Assembly: GCF_016195855.1 (NCBI RefSeq)
Contig: NZ_JACPYU010000027.1
Coordinates: 51,265-115,264, forward strand
From: Aquabacterium sp.
GTDB lineage: Bacteria; Pseudomonadota; Gammaproteobacteria; Burkholderiales; Burkholderiaceae_C
Direction: 5' to 3'
Length of the DNA stretch: 64,000 nucleotides
The translations under genes and the position numbers were made by a program. Each line of letters opens with the position of its first letter. Within the stretch, counting starts at the first letter, position 1. Below are positions 33,843 through 42,924 of the stretch, piece after piece. The notes below the pieces were generated by a model. The model was not told where the DNA came from. It was given only the letters and a program-made list of their open reading frames with translations, and made no database searches.

Positions 33843-34259
33843 TCACTTCGTGTAGTCGTACAAAGGCTGGCCCTTGTCGACCACGTGCACCGTGAACAGC
33901 TTGAGCGGCACCTCACCCACCACCTTGAAGCCCCCGTGCCGGATGTCGCGCAGGTTGAGCAAAGTCGTGCCGGCCGCGAGCGTGGCGGGGTCCTTGCCTG
34001 GCACCTGGATCGAGGCGCCCTGCAGCACATAGGCCACCTCCACGCCGTGATGGACGTGGCGCTCGATGCTGTCGCCCACCTTGTACTCGGCGGTGGAGGC
34101 AATCACCTCCATGCCTGGTGCGCCAGACAGGTCTGCACGCTTGAGCTCGACACGCTGGGGCGAGTCCGTGAAGGTCTGCGCGACCAGGGCCGTGGCAAAA
34201 CCCAGGCCGAACACGGCGGCCACCTTGAGGAGCCTGGAAAGGCGTGCAGTCGATGTCAT
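33843..34259 (-). CDS. Exported cupin-domain protein
   Basis: A 138-aa protein: N-terminal hydrophobic signal or anchor (LLKVAAVFGLGFATALVAQ) then a single-domain cupin with motif 1 (GDSIERHVHHGVEVAYVLQG, metal-binding histidines and Glu) and motif 2 (LNLRDIRHGGFKV). Small periplasmic cupins bind a metal and may be sugar or oxalate related; the role is unknown. It is the first gene of a likely three-gene unit with the dehydrogenase and glycerate kinase. Confidence 0.75.
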   Translation of the reverse strand: MTSTARLSRLLKVAAVFGLGFATALVAQTFTDSPQRVELKRADLSGAPGMEVIASTAEYKVGDSIERHVHHGVEVAYVLQGASIQVPGKDPATLAAGTTLLNLRDIRHGGFKVVGEVPLKLFTVHVVDKGQPLYDYTK

Positions 34260-34363
34260 GGCGTCATCCTGTGTGAGTGAAGTTGAAGCGTATTTCACCA
34301 TGGCCATGCCTGCGCTGTGGTGCGATGATTCGGCATCGACCCCAGCAACAAAGAGGACCCCGC

Positions 34364-34645
34364 ATGAAAGCGATCTGGAACGGCGTGACCGTGGCCGAGA
34401 GCGATGACATCGTCACCGTGGAAGGCAACCACTACTTCCCCGAGCATTCGCTCAACAAGGTCTACACCACCTTCAGCAACCACCGCACCAGCTGCATCTG
34501 GAAGGGGCAGGCCCACTACATGAGCCTGCTGGCCAATGGCGACATGAAGCCAGATGCCGTCTGGTACTACCCCGAGCCCACCGAGGCGGCGCAAGAGATC
34601 AAGGGCCGCGTGGCCTTTGGGCAGGGTGTGCAGATCGTGGAGTGA
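34364..34645 (+). CDS. DUF427-family protein
   Basis: A 93-aa protein with the DUF427 pattern: MKAIWNGVTVAESDD..VEGNHYFP, the conserved TTFSNHRTSCIWKGQAHYMSL (Trp-Lys-Gly), and VWYYPEPTEAAQEIKGRVAFG at the end. Function unestablished. Start at 34364 is after AGAGGA; upstream residues of the longer frame are not coding-like. It is transcribed divergently from the cupin gene. Confidence 0.85.
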   Translation: MKAIWNGVTVAESDDIVTVEGNHYFPEHSLNKVYTTFSNHRTSCIWKGQAHYMSLLANGDMKPDAVWYYPEPTEAAQEIKGRVAFGQGVQIVE

Positions 34646-34671
34646 GCGAGGGTGCGCCAGTGGCCGCGCGC

Positions 34672-35175
34672 TCAGCCCTCGTTGGAGCGAGGGCACTTGG
34701 GGATGATTTCAGCCTGGACGAAGGCATTGAAGTCGTCCGAGAAGCTGTCCTTCTCGGTGGCCCAGAAGGTCCTGAAGTACAGGTAGCTGGAGAACTGCTT
34801 GGTCATGGACCGGACGATCGAGTCCCAGAACGGCTCGGGCAGAACGCGCCACACAAAGGCGAAGCGCGCATGCCGGTAACGGTAGGCTTCTTCGAACAGG
34901 TTGATGTAGGCCACGGCAATGTAGTGGGCCTTGGTCCGGGCAGGCAGGTCACGGGTGTAGGCCGTTTTCAGGGTGGCATGCTCCTGCACCACATCGGCCA
35001 GCTTGAACAGCAGCGCTTGCCAACGCGCGTACAGCTGATTGCAGACCGTGACCCGCATGGACAGCAAGGCTGCGAAGATCCCGATCAAGCTGATCAGGCT
35101 GATGACGCTGATCACCAGCTTCACCAGCTCGAGCTTGTCCTTGTCAATCACCAACGGGCCAAAGACTTCGCACAT
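34672..35175 (-). CDS. Membrane-anchored hypothetical protein (167 aa)
   Basis: One N-terminal membrane helix (LVKLVISVISLISLIGIFAALLSM) followed by a cytosolic or periplasmic helical domain rich in Tyr, Phe and Arg (YIAVAYINLFEEAYRYRHARFAFVWRVLPEPFWDSIVRSM). No known motif. Start at 35175 behind a strong AGGAGG. It carries the same upstream promoter motif as the 132-aa gene at 31402, so both likely answer to one regulator. Function unknown. Confidence 0.6.
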   Translation of the reverse strand: MCEVFGPLVIDKDKLELVKLVISVISLISLIGIFAALLSMRVTVCNQLYARWQALLFKLADVVQEHATLKTAYTRDLPARTKAHYIAVAYINLFEEAYRYRHARFAFVWRVLPEPFWDSIVRSMTKQFSSYLYFRTFWATEKDSFSDDFNAFVQAEIIPKCPRSNEG

Positions 35176-35220
35176 GGGGCCTCCTGCCGATGGCCGCATT
35201 GCAATCGAAATCAGGTGCGC

Positions 35221-35233
35221 CGGCTATCCCTAG
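35221..35233 (-). promoter_or_regulatory. Second copy of the CTAGGGATA-CCGGC promoter motif
   Basis: On the minus strand, directly after the stop of the DapB-like gene: CTAGGGATAGCCGGCGCACC, then ATTGCA, 46 bp before the ATG at 35175. It matches the site before the 132-aa gene in order and near-identical wording. Confidence 0.5.
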
Positions 35234-35911
35234 TTACAACCAATCGTTCTCGATGAACTCGGTGACCTTGTAGAGCCGGTTCTCCAGGCGGTGCGCGCCA
35301 ATGGCGTCCACGATGTGGGCCAGCCCCTGGGCATACGGCGCGGGGCCGAACACACGCGTCTCCAGCGTCATGCTGCTGAGGCCGTCTTCGATCACCAGGC
35401 GGTGGAAGGCATGCCGGCTCAGGTGCTCGGCGGGGATGTGCAGGTGGTCTTGCTGCTCGGCGGGGTCCCGCACCGAGACGATGTCATCGCGCTGCAAGCC
35501 CACGGCCTCGGCCAGCTCCACGGCGGTGCCGGGCGTGGACGACTTGCCCGCCTGGTGTGACTCGGTGAGCTGGCGCGTGTAGCCCGCCAACCGCGGCCCA
35601 TGGCTGGCCAGCATCGCCATGACCTTGAGCATGAGGATATTGGTGTTGGGGCACAGCACCACCGGGAAACCCAGCGCGCGCTGCTCGATGCCGGTGCCCG
35701 TGGCCAGCTCCACCAGGGTGGACTGCGTCTGCATGCAGTAGCTGATGGCCGCATCCAGCTCACGCCCCGAGCCGGCATGCACCAGCACCGCCCCGGTGTG
35801 CAAGGCCCCGCCCAGCTCGGCCCAAGGCAGCACCTGGTGCGTGCCCTGGTGCGCGAAGAAGCCCAACAACTCCTGTGCCAGCTTGCCGGCGCCCACAATG
35901 ATGATCACCAT
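35234..35911 (-). CDS. Dihydrodipicolinate-reductase-like oxidoreductase
   Basis: A 225-aa protein with a Rossmann-type NAD(P) start (IIIVGAGKLAQELLGFFA) and a C-terminal half like the substrate-binding domain of DapB (ESHQAGKSSTPGTAVELAEAVG: conserved H, K, S/T-P-G-T). Genuine DapB is about 270 aa and has an E-x-H-H-x-x-K-x-D loop that is reduced here, so this is a paralogue of unknown reaction rather than the lysine enzyme. It ends one promoter motif before the next gene and is preceded 9 bp upstream by the transglutaminase gene, so both are one unit. Confidence 0.7.
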   Translation of the reverse strand: MVIIIVGAGKLAQELLGFFAHQGTHQVLPWAELGGALHTGAVLVHAGSGRELDAAISYCMQTQSTLVELATGTGIEQRALGFPVVLCPNTNILMLKVMAMLASHGPRLAGYTRQLTESHQAGKSSTPGTAVELAEAVGLQRDDIVSVRDPAEQQDHLHIPAEHLSRHAFHRLVIEDGLSSMTLETRVFGPAPYAQGLAHIVDAIGAHRLENRLYKVTEFIENDWL

Positions 35912-35920
35912 GTGCGCCCC

Positions 35921-36514
35921 TCAAGCGGCCGAAGCGGCCAGCAAAGGCACATCCGGCAGGTGGCGCAAGACCTGGCCCACATCGTCATACGCCAGCAGCG
36001 CTTGCACCACCACCGGCAGGGGCTCGGCCCAGATCTCGGGCAGGTCGCGCTCCATCGGGTCTTGCAGGGCAAAGGCCAGCGCCTCTTGCGGGGGCGTGAA
36101 CTGGGCGTTGACGCCGGGCTTATTGCCCCGCGCATCCACGCGGTACCAACCGATATCGGGCAGGTAGACGGCATTGAGCCCGTGCAGGCAATACGGCGCG
36201 CCCTTGTCGCCCACCGACAGGCGCTGGTAGCACAGCCCTGTGGGGATGCCATGGGCCCGCAGCAGCGCGGCCAGCAGGTGGCTCTTGGCGTAGCAATAGC
36301 CCGTGCGGTGCAGCAGCACGTCCGAGGCCTTGCAGGTCACGGGGTTGAGCTGGAAGTCTGCGCTGTGCCGGATCTCGTCGCGCACGAACTCGAAGCAGCG
36401 TTTGACCAAAGCCAGTGGCGAGCCCTCAAGCCCTTCAGCCAGGGCCGCAGCCTGGGCGGCCACGGCGGGGTGATCAAAGTCGATGTAGGTGCTGGGGGCG
36501 AGGTAGGGTTGCAT
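35921..36514 (-). CDS. Transglutaminase-like cysteine protease family protein
   Basis: A 197-aa protein with the transglutaminase-core triad: Cys in RTGYCYAKSHLLAALLRAHGIP, His in LHGLNAVYLP and Asp in WYRVDARGN. No signal peptide. Bacterial members act as proteases or amidases in the cytoplasm. It lies 9 bp ahead of the DapB-like gene. Confidence 0.82.
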   Translation of the reverse strand: MQPYLAPSTYIDFDHPAVAAQAAALAEGLEGSPLALVKRCFEFVRDEIRHSADFQLNPVTCKASDVLLHRTGYCYAKSHLLAALLRAHGIPTGLCYQRLSVGDKGAPYCLHGLNAVYLPDIGWYRVDARGNKPGVNAQFTPPQEALAFALQDPMERDLPEIWAEPLPVVVQALLAYDDVGQVLRHLPDVPLLAASAA

Positions 36515-36579
36515 GGCGCCATGCTAAGCCACCAGGGCCGCCCGCTCGCAACAGGAGGTCAGCCAGGGCCATTCCATAC

Positions 36580-37764
36580 TCAGGGCGTGGCAGCGGCGGT
36601 CTTGCGCAAGGCCTTCAAGCTCGCCAGGTTGGCGATGGCGGTCTCGTTCCTCTGATCGGCGGCGCGCCGGAAAAACAGTTCGGCCCGTTCGTAGTCCTTG
36701 GCCACATGCTTGCCGGTCATGTACCACCAGCCAACGCGATTTTGCGCAAAACTGTTGCCCAGCTCTGCGGCAGCCATATAGTCCTTGAACGCCTTCTCAT
36801 CGTTCTTGAACTGGCTCTCATACATCCCACCGCGCTTGTTGTAGCCAAACGGGTATTGCGGATGCGCTTTGACCAGCGCGTCGAAGCGCTGAAAGGCCAG
36901 GTCCATCAAGCTGCCATCCTGGGCTGACTGGCCCGATTGCAACAGCCTGCGTGGCTCGCGCTCGATCTCATACGCCTTGAAGTATTCGTCAGAGGCTCGC
37001 TTGTAGTCTCGCTCCAGCTGCGCGGCCTCGGCCACGTAGGCATGGTGCCTGGCCTCGATCCGCTCCTTGTTCTTCTTGCTCATGGCGGACTGGTTGCACT
37101 CCTTGGCAAAGCTCTCCAGCAAATCAACACTGCCACCCCATTTCGGGGTCAGCATGATTTGATATTCCATCCGTGGTCCATATGCCTGCGGGTCGATCTT
37201 CAAAGCCTTGTCTAGCAGCCGCCTGGCGTCATCCAGGTTGGCCCCCTGCCCTCTGTAAACCATGATGAGCGCCGTGTAGCTCCATACGGGCCGGGCATAC
37301 AACTTGATCGACGCATTGAGGTCGGCGGTAGCCTGGTTCAGCCCATCGGTGAACCCCTTGAGCTGGTTGTCCGTTGTCTTGTCGACAAACCTGTCACCGC
37401 GCAGCCGCCATGCAGCAGCGACCCGATACAGCCCTCTGGCCAGACGCGCCGGGTATGAGGCCGGGTAGGCATTCACCCACACGTCAAGCCTGTCCTCCAG
37501 CCCTGGCGTGCTGGCCAACGCGGCGAACTTCGGTGCGAGGTCGTCTTCCGACGCCGTTCCTGCCAGGTAGGCGCTCAGCAAGGGCGCGTAGTCCTTCTCC
37601 AGCTCGGCATATTGCTCGGCGGCCAGTTTGACGTGCGGGTCAAGCGCTGGGCCTGGCTCAGCCCGCCCGTTGGCCTGGCCTGGCGCGCCTTGCATCGCTT
37701 GGGCCATGGAGGGGCTGGCCGACAACATGGCCAGAACGAAAATGAAGCCCTTGGTGAGGTGCAC
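36580..37764 (-). CDS. Exported DUF4034/Sel1-repeat protein
   Basis: A 394-aa protein with a signal peptide (MHLTKGFIFVLAMLSASPSMAQ). The N-terminal body resembles DUF4034 (YPASYPARLARGLYRVAAAWRLRGDRF). The C-terminus has Sel1/TPR-like helical repeats (AFKDYMAAAELGNSFAQNRVGWWYMTGKHVAKDYERAELFFRRAADQ). Such repeat proteins mediate protein contacts in the periplasm. Lone gene. Confidence 0.7.
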   Translation of the reverse strand: MHLTKGFIFVLAMLSASPSMAQAMQGAPGQANGRAEPGPALDPHVKLAAEQYAELEKDYAPLLSAYLAGTASEDDLAPKFAALASTPGLEDRLDVWVNAYPASYPARLARGLYRVAAAWRLRGDRFVDKTTDNQLKGFTDGLNQATADLNASIKLYARPVWSYTALIMVYRGQGANLDDARRLLDKALKIDPQAYGPRMEYQIMLTPKWGGSVDLLESFAKECNQSAMSKKNKERIEARHHAYVAEAAQLERDYKRASDEYFKAYEIEREPRRLLQSGQSAQDGSLMDLAFQRFDALVKAHPQYPFGYNKRGGMYESQFKNDEKAFKDYMAAAELGNSFAQNRVGWWYMTGKHVAKDYERAELFFRRAADQRNETAIANLASLKALRKTAAATP

Positions 37765-37894
37765 GCTGTTTCCCTTTTTTATGCCTGCGTCTGTTCAACT
37801 GTACCCAATACATTGGGGTGTTTTACTCGGCGAACATCTCGGTCAACTGCGTGGACAGGGCTGAACAGCCCCATGCTGCGTCTTTCTTGATTGA

Positions 37895-38242
37895 TCAGGT
37901 GTGGAGCACGATGGTAACCAGCACCGTGGCGTCATCCAGCCCCACCAACCCGTGGCGCACGCCGCCGGCCAGGTACAGCATCTCGCCGGCTGACAGCTCC
38001 TGGCGCTGCGCCTCATCGCTGTCGTCTTCTTCCATCGTGAACGCGATGCGGCCGGCCAGGCATTGCACAGTGATGTCGCCCGCCACCTTGTGCGGCGGGA
38101 AGGCCTTGCCCTTGGGCAGCACCAGGCGGATGACCTCCAGGTGGTCCGTCTTGAACAGCGCGATGGTTTGCGCCGAGGCGGATTGCCCTGGGGCGCCAAA
38201 GAGGGCAATGGGCTGGCCGGATGTGGCGTGCTGGATGGCCAT
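37895..38242 (-). CDS. Small cupin-domain protein
   Basis: A 115-aa single cupin without signal peptide: LEVIRLVLPKGKAFPPHKVAGDITVQCLAGRIAF (motif 1, reduced metal ligands) and LAGGVRHGLVGLDDATVLVTIVL (motif 2). Metal ligands are incomplete, so binding is uncertain. It is divergent from the histidine kinase gene. Start at 38242 (MAIQHAT). Confidence 0.75.
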   Translation of the reverse strand: MAIQHATSGQPIALFGAPGQSASAQTIALFKTDHLEVIRLVLPKGKAFPPHKVAGDITVQCLAGRIAFTMEEDDSDEAQRQELSAGEMLYLAGGVRHGLVGLDDATVLVTIVLHT

Positions 38243-38403
38243 GACGGGTCTCCTTGGGGGTGCTGGCACCCATTCTGCGTCAGCTCAAGGCCACAGGCCA
38301 TCAAAGACCGGAATGAGGGTATTTAGGACACATTCTTGGGGTGGCGCAACGCACCAAGGGTGTGCAAAATGGGCCGGATGGCCGTGCCCCCGGGAGTATC
38401 GAG

Positions 38404-39963
38404 ATGCCTGTTGCGGAGCCACCCCAACCCAAGCCAGACGATGCCGCGCGCCGCGAGGTGCCAGACTTCATGCGCATGCTGGTGGACCACGTGCCCGCCA
38501 TGCTGGCTTACTGGGGCGCCGACCTGCGTTGCCGCTTCGCCAACAAGGCCTACGAAAAGTGGTTTGGCGTGGACCCGGAGAGCCTGATTGGCACCCGCAT
38601 TCAAAACCTGCTCGGCCCGGAGCTCTTCGCGCTCAACGAGCCCTATATACGGGGAGCGCTCCGAGGCGAAGAGCAACTATTCGAGCGCGTCGTACCGGGG
38701 AAGGACGGCATCCAGCGCCATAGCCTGGCCACCTACATCCCCGACATCGTCAACGGCGAGGTGGTGGGTTTCATGAGCCACGTCACCGAAGTCACCAAGC
38801 TCAAGGAGGCCGAAGCGGCCCTGCGGGCCCAGGCTGCGGAGCAAGAGCGCGCCTACGATCGCCTTCGCCAGAGCGAGACCGCCCTGCGCGAGGCGCAACG
38901 GCTGGGCCAGATCGGCAGTTGGGAATGGGAGCTGGGGCCCAACATCGCACGCTGGTCTGACGAGATGTACCGCATCTTTGGCTTCGACCCTTCGGAGCCC
39001 CTGCCGGACTACGCCGAAAGCGACCGCCTATACACCCCTGAAAGCTGGGCCCGGCTGACCCGGCAGATCGAGCACACGCTCCAGACGGGCGAGCCCTACC
39101 TGCTGGAGCTGGAGTACCTCAAGCCCGATGGCAGCACGGGGTGGGTAGAGGCACGCGGCCTGGCCGTGCGCGACCCGCAAGGCCAGATCTTCAAACTGTG
39201 CGGCACCCTGATGGAGATCACCGAACGGCACCACGTGCAGGAGGCACGCGTGCAGCGCGACGTGGCCCTGGCCGCCAACCGCAACAAGACCATGCTGCTC
39301 TCACGCGTGAGCCACGAGTTGCGCACCCCGCTCAACGGCATCATGGGCTACACCCAGCTCAACCTGATGGACCCGAACCTCGACGCCACCCAGCGGCAGC
39401 GCAGCGAGGTCATCCTGCAATGCGGCCAGCACATGGTGGAATTGGTGGACGACATGCTGGACCTGTCTGGTGCGGAACTGGGGCGCATCACCGTGGCGCA
39501 CATGTCCATGAACCTCACGCCCGTGGTGGAGGCCAGCGTGCTGCACTTCGGGCCCATGGCCGACGCAATGCACGTGGAGCTGGTCAACTGCCTGGGGCCG
39601 CGCGAGGTCTTGCAGGTTCTGGCAGACCCGATGCGGACCCAGCAGGTCATCAACAACCTGCTGTCCAACGCCATCAAATACAACCGCCCCAACGGGCGCG
39701 TGACTGTGTCGGCCCACCGCAGCGAGACGCACATCGAGATCCGGGTGGAAGACACCGGCATCGGCTTGACGGCTGAGCAACAGACCAGGCTGTTCACCCC
39801 GTTCGACCGGCTGGGTGCCGAGGCCACGAGCGTGGAAGGCACCGGCGTGGGCCTGGCGCTGAGCAAAGTGCTGACCGAGTTGATGGGCGGTGAGTTGCTG
39901 GTTGAAAGCCGGCCCGGCGAGGGCTCGGCCTTCACGCTCAGGCTACCCCGCAGCGCTGCCTGA
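38404..39963 (+). CDS. Soluble PAS-PAS sensor histidine kinase
   Basis: A 519-aa kinase without membrane segments. PAS domain 1 at about 17-130 (MLVDHVPAMLAYWGADLRCRFANKAYEKWFG), a coiled coil near 140-165, PAS domain 2 at about 175-295 (GSWEWELGPNIARWSDEMYRIFGFDP...GTLMEITERH). Then HisKA with the phospho-accepting His in SRVSHELRTPLNG and an HATPase with N box INNLLSNAIKYNRPNG, G1 DTGIGL and G2 GTGVGLALS. It should autophosphorylate in response to an intracellular cue. No response regulator adjoins. The ATG at 38404 follows GGGAG; a GTG 63 bp upstream is possible. Confidence 0.88.
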   Translation: MPVAEPPQPKPDDAARREVPDFMRMLVDHVPAMLAYWGADLRCRFANKAYEKWFGVDPESLIGTRIQNLLGPELFALNEPYIRGALRGEEQLFERVVPGKDGIQRHSLATYIPDIVNGEVVGFMSHVTEVTKLKEAEAALRAQAAEQERAYDRLRQSETALREAQRLGQIGSWEWELGPNIARWSDEMYRIFGFDPSEPLPDYAESDRLYTPESWARLTRQIEHTLQTGEPYLLELEYLKPDGSTGWVEARGLAVRDPQGQIFKLCGTLMEITERHHVQEARVQRDVALAANRNKTMLLSRVSHELRTPLNGIMGYTQLNLMDPNLDATQRQRSEVILQCGQHMVELVDDMLDLSGAELGRITVAHMSMNLTPVVEASVLHFGPMADAMHVELVNCLGPREVLQVLADPMRTQQVINNLLSNAIKYNRPNGRVTVSAHRSETHIEIRVEDTGIGLTAEQQTRLFTPFDRLGAEATSVEGTGVGLALSKVLTELMGGELLVESRPGEGSAFTLRLPRSAA

Positions 39964-40058
39964 TTGGCTCGGGCAGGCTGGTGGTGAACAAGGTGATGCC
40001 AGACGAGGTGAAGGTGTAGCTCAGACTGACGGGGCCGCCCTCACCATTCGTCAACTGA

Positions 40059-41591
40059 TCACCAGAGCTTCCACCAAGGCTTGTTGCGGCCTGGCGGGGG
40101 CGATGCGGTCGGTGCCACCGCCGGCCGGCCAGCCGCCACCTGTACCGTCTGCCCACGCTCGCCGGCCTTCAGCTTGGTCAGCAACTCGGCGGCCTTCGTG
40201 TCGGCGGGCACCAGGCTGAGGTAGTGCTCGAAGTGCCGCATGGCTTCATCCAGCTTCTGCTGGTGCAGGCAGGCAAAGCCCAGCCCCTTGTGCACGCCCG
40301 CGTCCACCGCAGGGCCTGAGCGCGCCAGCACCATCTTGAACAGGCGCTCGGCCTCCGGCATCACGCTGGGGTGCAGGGACACATACATCCGGGCGCGGCA
40401 CAACATGGCGGGCACATTGAACTCCTCCAGGCGGAAGACCTCGTTGAGCACGGTATCGGCCTGCTGCGCGGTTTGCGGCACATCGATGTTGTGCCCCATG
40501 CGCAGCATGTCTGCCAGCAAGAGCTTGGGTTCAATCTTGCCGGGGTGCGCCTGGTACAGCACGATGAACTGGTTGATGTCGTTTTGCCAGCGCTGGCGCA
40601 GCGCCTGCAACTGGGCTGCGCTCTCGATGGCGACGGGCCAGGCGCCCAGCACAGGCTCGTACACCGCCGCACAGCTGGTGAGCCGGGCCAACTCGGCCTG
40701 GTAGGCCTGCGAGGCCGCATCAAGCGGGTCGCTGGCCGGTGCGGGTGAAGGCGCCTGGGGTACTGGCTGCGCAGCCTCGGCATCGTGCTGCTCTAGCTCG
40801 GCCATGTGGGCCCGCATATAGGCCACGCGCGCCGGGCCCAGTGTGGGCTCCAATGCAAAGAAGCGGTCCATGATGTCGGACTCCTCCTGCCGCGGCACAG
40901 CAGGGATACCCAACAAGGCCCGCGCTTCTTCCACCTTGGGGTAGAAGTGCGCAAACAGCGCCACCGCTTCGGCAAACAGCTTGGCTGCCTGCTCATGCCC
41001 GATGCGCTGGAGGCCCTTGTAGGCGTGGCCATAAAGCGGCAGGCGGTCCATGCCCGTGAGCGGGTCTGTGCTGCGCGAAAAGTACTGGCCCAGCGCCCCG
41101 TTGTTCACGTCAGACTGCCATTCAAACGTGGCGTAGACCTCCAGCAAGGGCGCCGAGATGGCTTGCCCAAGCCGGGCACGCGCCGGCACATAGAACAGCA
41201 GGCCGTTGTCGACATCAAAGTCCGAGATCTCGTCGATCAGGCGCTGGTCAAAGCGGCGCTCGAACACGAAGCTGGGCACCTTGCCATTCAGGTCTGGCTC
41301 CACGTCCTTGATGGACGTGAAGGGCGTGCTTTCCCAGAAATAATCAAAGCGGATGTGCGGGCCGTCCTGCACGATGTTGCAGCGGTACCAGGGGCCCTGC
41401 GGCGTGGCCTCAGAGGCCTCACGCAACTCGGCCAGCAAGGACGACAGGGAATCGCCCTTGGGGCCCTTCACCGCCGGCCCTTTGAAGCCCACGACGCCGT
41501 CTGCGGCCTCGCACTTGATCACGCCACCGGGCAGGGGCGCTGCGGAGGATGAGCGCAGCAGCTCAACAATTCTGGATTCGATGTGCTTCAT
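40059..41591 (-). CDS. Immunity-like multidomain protein (YezG-like, DUF4375-like, TPR)
   Basis: A 510-aa protein. Residues about 30-160 have a DUF600/YezG-like pattern (WYRCNIVQDGPHIRFDYFWESTPFTSIKDVEPDL). About 170-300 resemble DUF4375/DMP19 (FEWQSDVNNGALGQYFSRSTDPL...ALEPTLGPARVAYMRAHM), and the C-terminal ~200 residues are TPR-like helices. YezG and DUF4375 are both common as immunity proteins against polymorphic or contact-dependent toxins, so this may be a chained immunity protein; no toxin gene is beside it. Assignment from pattern memory, moderate. Start at 41591 (MKHIESR) is uncertain, as no strong ribosome site precedes it. Confidence 0.5.
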   Translation of the reverse strand: MKHIESRIVELLRSSSAAPLPGGVIKCEAADGVVGFKGPAVKGPKGDSLSSLLAELREASEATPQGPWYRCNIVQDGPHIRFDYFWESTPFTSIKDVEPDLNGKVPSFVFERRFDQRLIDEISDFDVDNGLLFYVPARARLGQAISAPLLEVYATFEWQSDVNNGALGQYFSRSTDPLTGMDRLPLYGHAYKGLQRIGHEQAAKLFAEAVALFAHFYPKVEEARALLGIPAVPRQEESDIMDRFFALEPTLGPARVAYMRAHMAELEQHDAEAAQPVPQAPSPAPASDPLDAASQAYQAELARLTSCAAVYEPVLGAWPVAIESAAQLQALRQRWQNDINQFIVLYQAHPGKIEPKLLLADMLRMGHNIDVPQTAQQADTVLNEVFRLEEFNVPAMLCRARMYVSLHPSVMPEAERLFKMVLARSGPAVDAGVHKGLGFACLHQQKLDEAMRHFEHYLSLVPADTKAAELLTKLKAGERGQTVQVAAGRPAVAPTASPPPGRNKPWWKLW

Positions 41592-41694
41592 CAAGATGAC
41601 CGTGGCGTGAACACGCCTGCTGGTGACAAGGGCCCCGCCACTGCTCGACGCGCCAGCGCCGATGGGCGCTGAACCCACGGTTCTTGATGGATCG

Positions 41695-41916
41695 TCAGGG
41701 CTGGGTGTAGAAGGCCTTGACTGCGGCCAGTTCGCCCAGCGTGACACAGCTTGAGGCTGCGTCCACGATGATGTTGCCGCATTGACACGCGGCAGACTCG
41801 GGCGGCGCCGACGGCACCACATCACCACAGGTGCCGCATTCGTACGCGATCTGGGGCGTGGCGGGGTAAGGGCCGAGCTGCGACAGCTCGATGTAGCGCC
41901 TGGGGGTCGATTTCAT
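41695..41916 (-). CDS. Small zinc-ribbon-like protein
   Basis: A 73-aa protein with C-G-T-C (YECGTCGDV) and C-Q-C (AACQCGN) pairs about 13 residues apart, a likely zinc ribbon, and a C-terminal LGELAAVKAFYTQP. A GTG at 41964 would give 16 more residues. It lies 103 bp upstream of the immunity-like gene on the same strand and may be co-transcribed. Function unknown. Confidence 0.5.
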   Translation of the reverse strand: MKSTPRRYIELSQLGPYPATPQIAYECGTCGDVVPSAPPESAACQCGNIIVDAASSCVTLGELAAVKAFYTQP

Positions 41917-42079
41917 AAAGCTGGAGACCCTGGTTGACAGGTGGGGTGTGAAATCAATGTTCACAGGTGACAGTTTCGCAGATTTGGTGGATGGGATCTA
42001 TTTCACGACAACCGGGATAGCATGCAAAGTGCCCTTCAAATCGGTGGTTTGGCAGCCGAGCGCATCCGTAACAAGCCAG

Positions 42080-42904
42080 TTAACTGGGTAGTTTCGAGGA
42101 GTTGGCGCTCAAGCCATGGCTCGCGCACCATTCAATGTCTGAGGCCTCACGAGCGGCAATGCACACAGCCACATAGCGCCGTTTCACTTCCGTGGAAATC
42201 TTTGGATCGCCGGCTGCTTTGTTCAACAGCGATATCCCCTGGGCGAAATCATGCGTATCGCCTGTGCCCGAGGCAAGCATGGTCCCAAGATCCATTTGGG
42301 CCTTTGTATGCCCTTGTGCAGCTGCCTTGGCGAACCACGCGCCGGCGGCTGACCAATCTCTTGGCACGCCAACACCTTGCGCATAGATGCAACCCAGGTT
42401 GTATTGTGCTGAGGCGTAGCCGGCGTCCGCTGATTGGCGATACCAGCGAATGGCGCGTGGAATATCCTTCGGGGAATCGCTCCGATCTTCAGAAAGAAGC
42501 TTGCCCGCGTTGAATGCCGCCAGGACATCGCCCATGGCGGCAGCCTCTTCCAGCAGCGCAATGGCTTTGCCCGTATCCCGCGGCACGCCCGTGCCGGATT
42601 CATAGAAGTTCGAGAGGTTGAACTTGGCTTCCACCACGCCCGCATTTGAAGCTTCTTGGAACCACTTGGCCGCCGCCTGGTAGTCAGGAGGGCCACCAAG
42701 ACCTTCAGCGAAAAGCCCAGCCAGGTTGTTCTGTGCACGGCCGTCTCCCATCCACGCGGCAATGCCAAAGAGGCTTCTTGCTAAAGCATAGTGAGACTGC
42801 GCTTTGGCCATGCGACCAAGGCCGTAGCTGTTGAAGGCCAGCGCAAGCGCCACCGCCAAAAAGAGCAGCACAGCGATGAGTGGTCTAGAAAGTTTCACAG
42901 ACAT
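42080..42904 (-). CDS. Membrane-anchored Sel1-repeat protein
   Basis: A 274-aa protein with one N-terminal membrane helix (LIAVLLFLAVALALAFNSYGL) and five or more Sel1 repeats (e.g. AQNNLAGLFAEGLGGPPDYQAAAKWFQEAS; AQYNLGCIYAQGVGVPRDWSAAGAWFAKAA). Sel1 repeats bind partner proteins. It lies in a short minus-strand run with two lipoproteins; distances of 20 and 11 bp suggest one operon. Start at 42904. Confidence 0.78.
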   Translation of the reverse strand: MSVKLSRPLIAVLLFLAVALALAFNSYGLGRMAKAQSHYALARSLFGIAAWMGDGRAQNNLAGLFAEGLGGPPDYQAAAKWFQEASNAGVVEAKFNLSNFYESGTGVPRDTGKAIALLEEAAAMGDVLAAFNAGKLLSEDRSDSPKDIPRAIRWYRQSADAGYASAQYNLGCIYAQGVGVPRDWSAAGAWFAKAAAQGHTKAQMDLGTMLASGTGDTHDFAQGISLLNKAAGDPKISTEVKRRYVAVCIAAREASDIEWCASHGLSANSSKLPS

Positions 42905-42924
42905 GTGCCTCGCGCGAATGGTGC

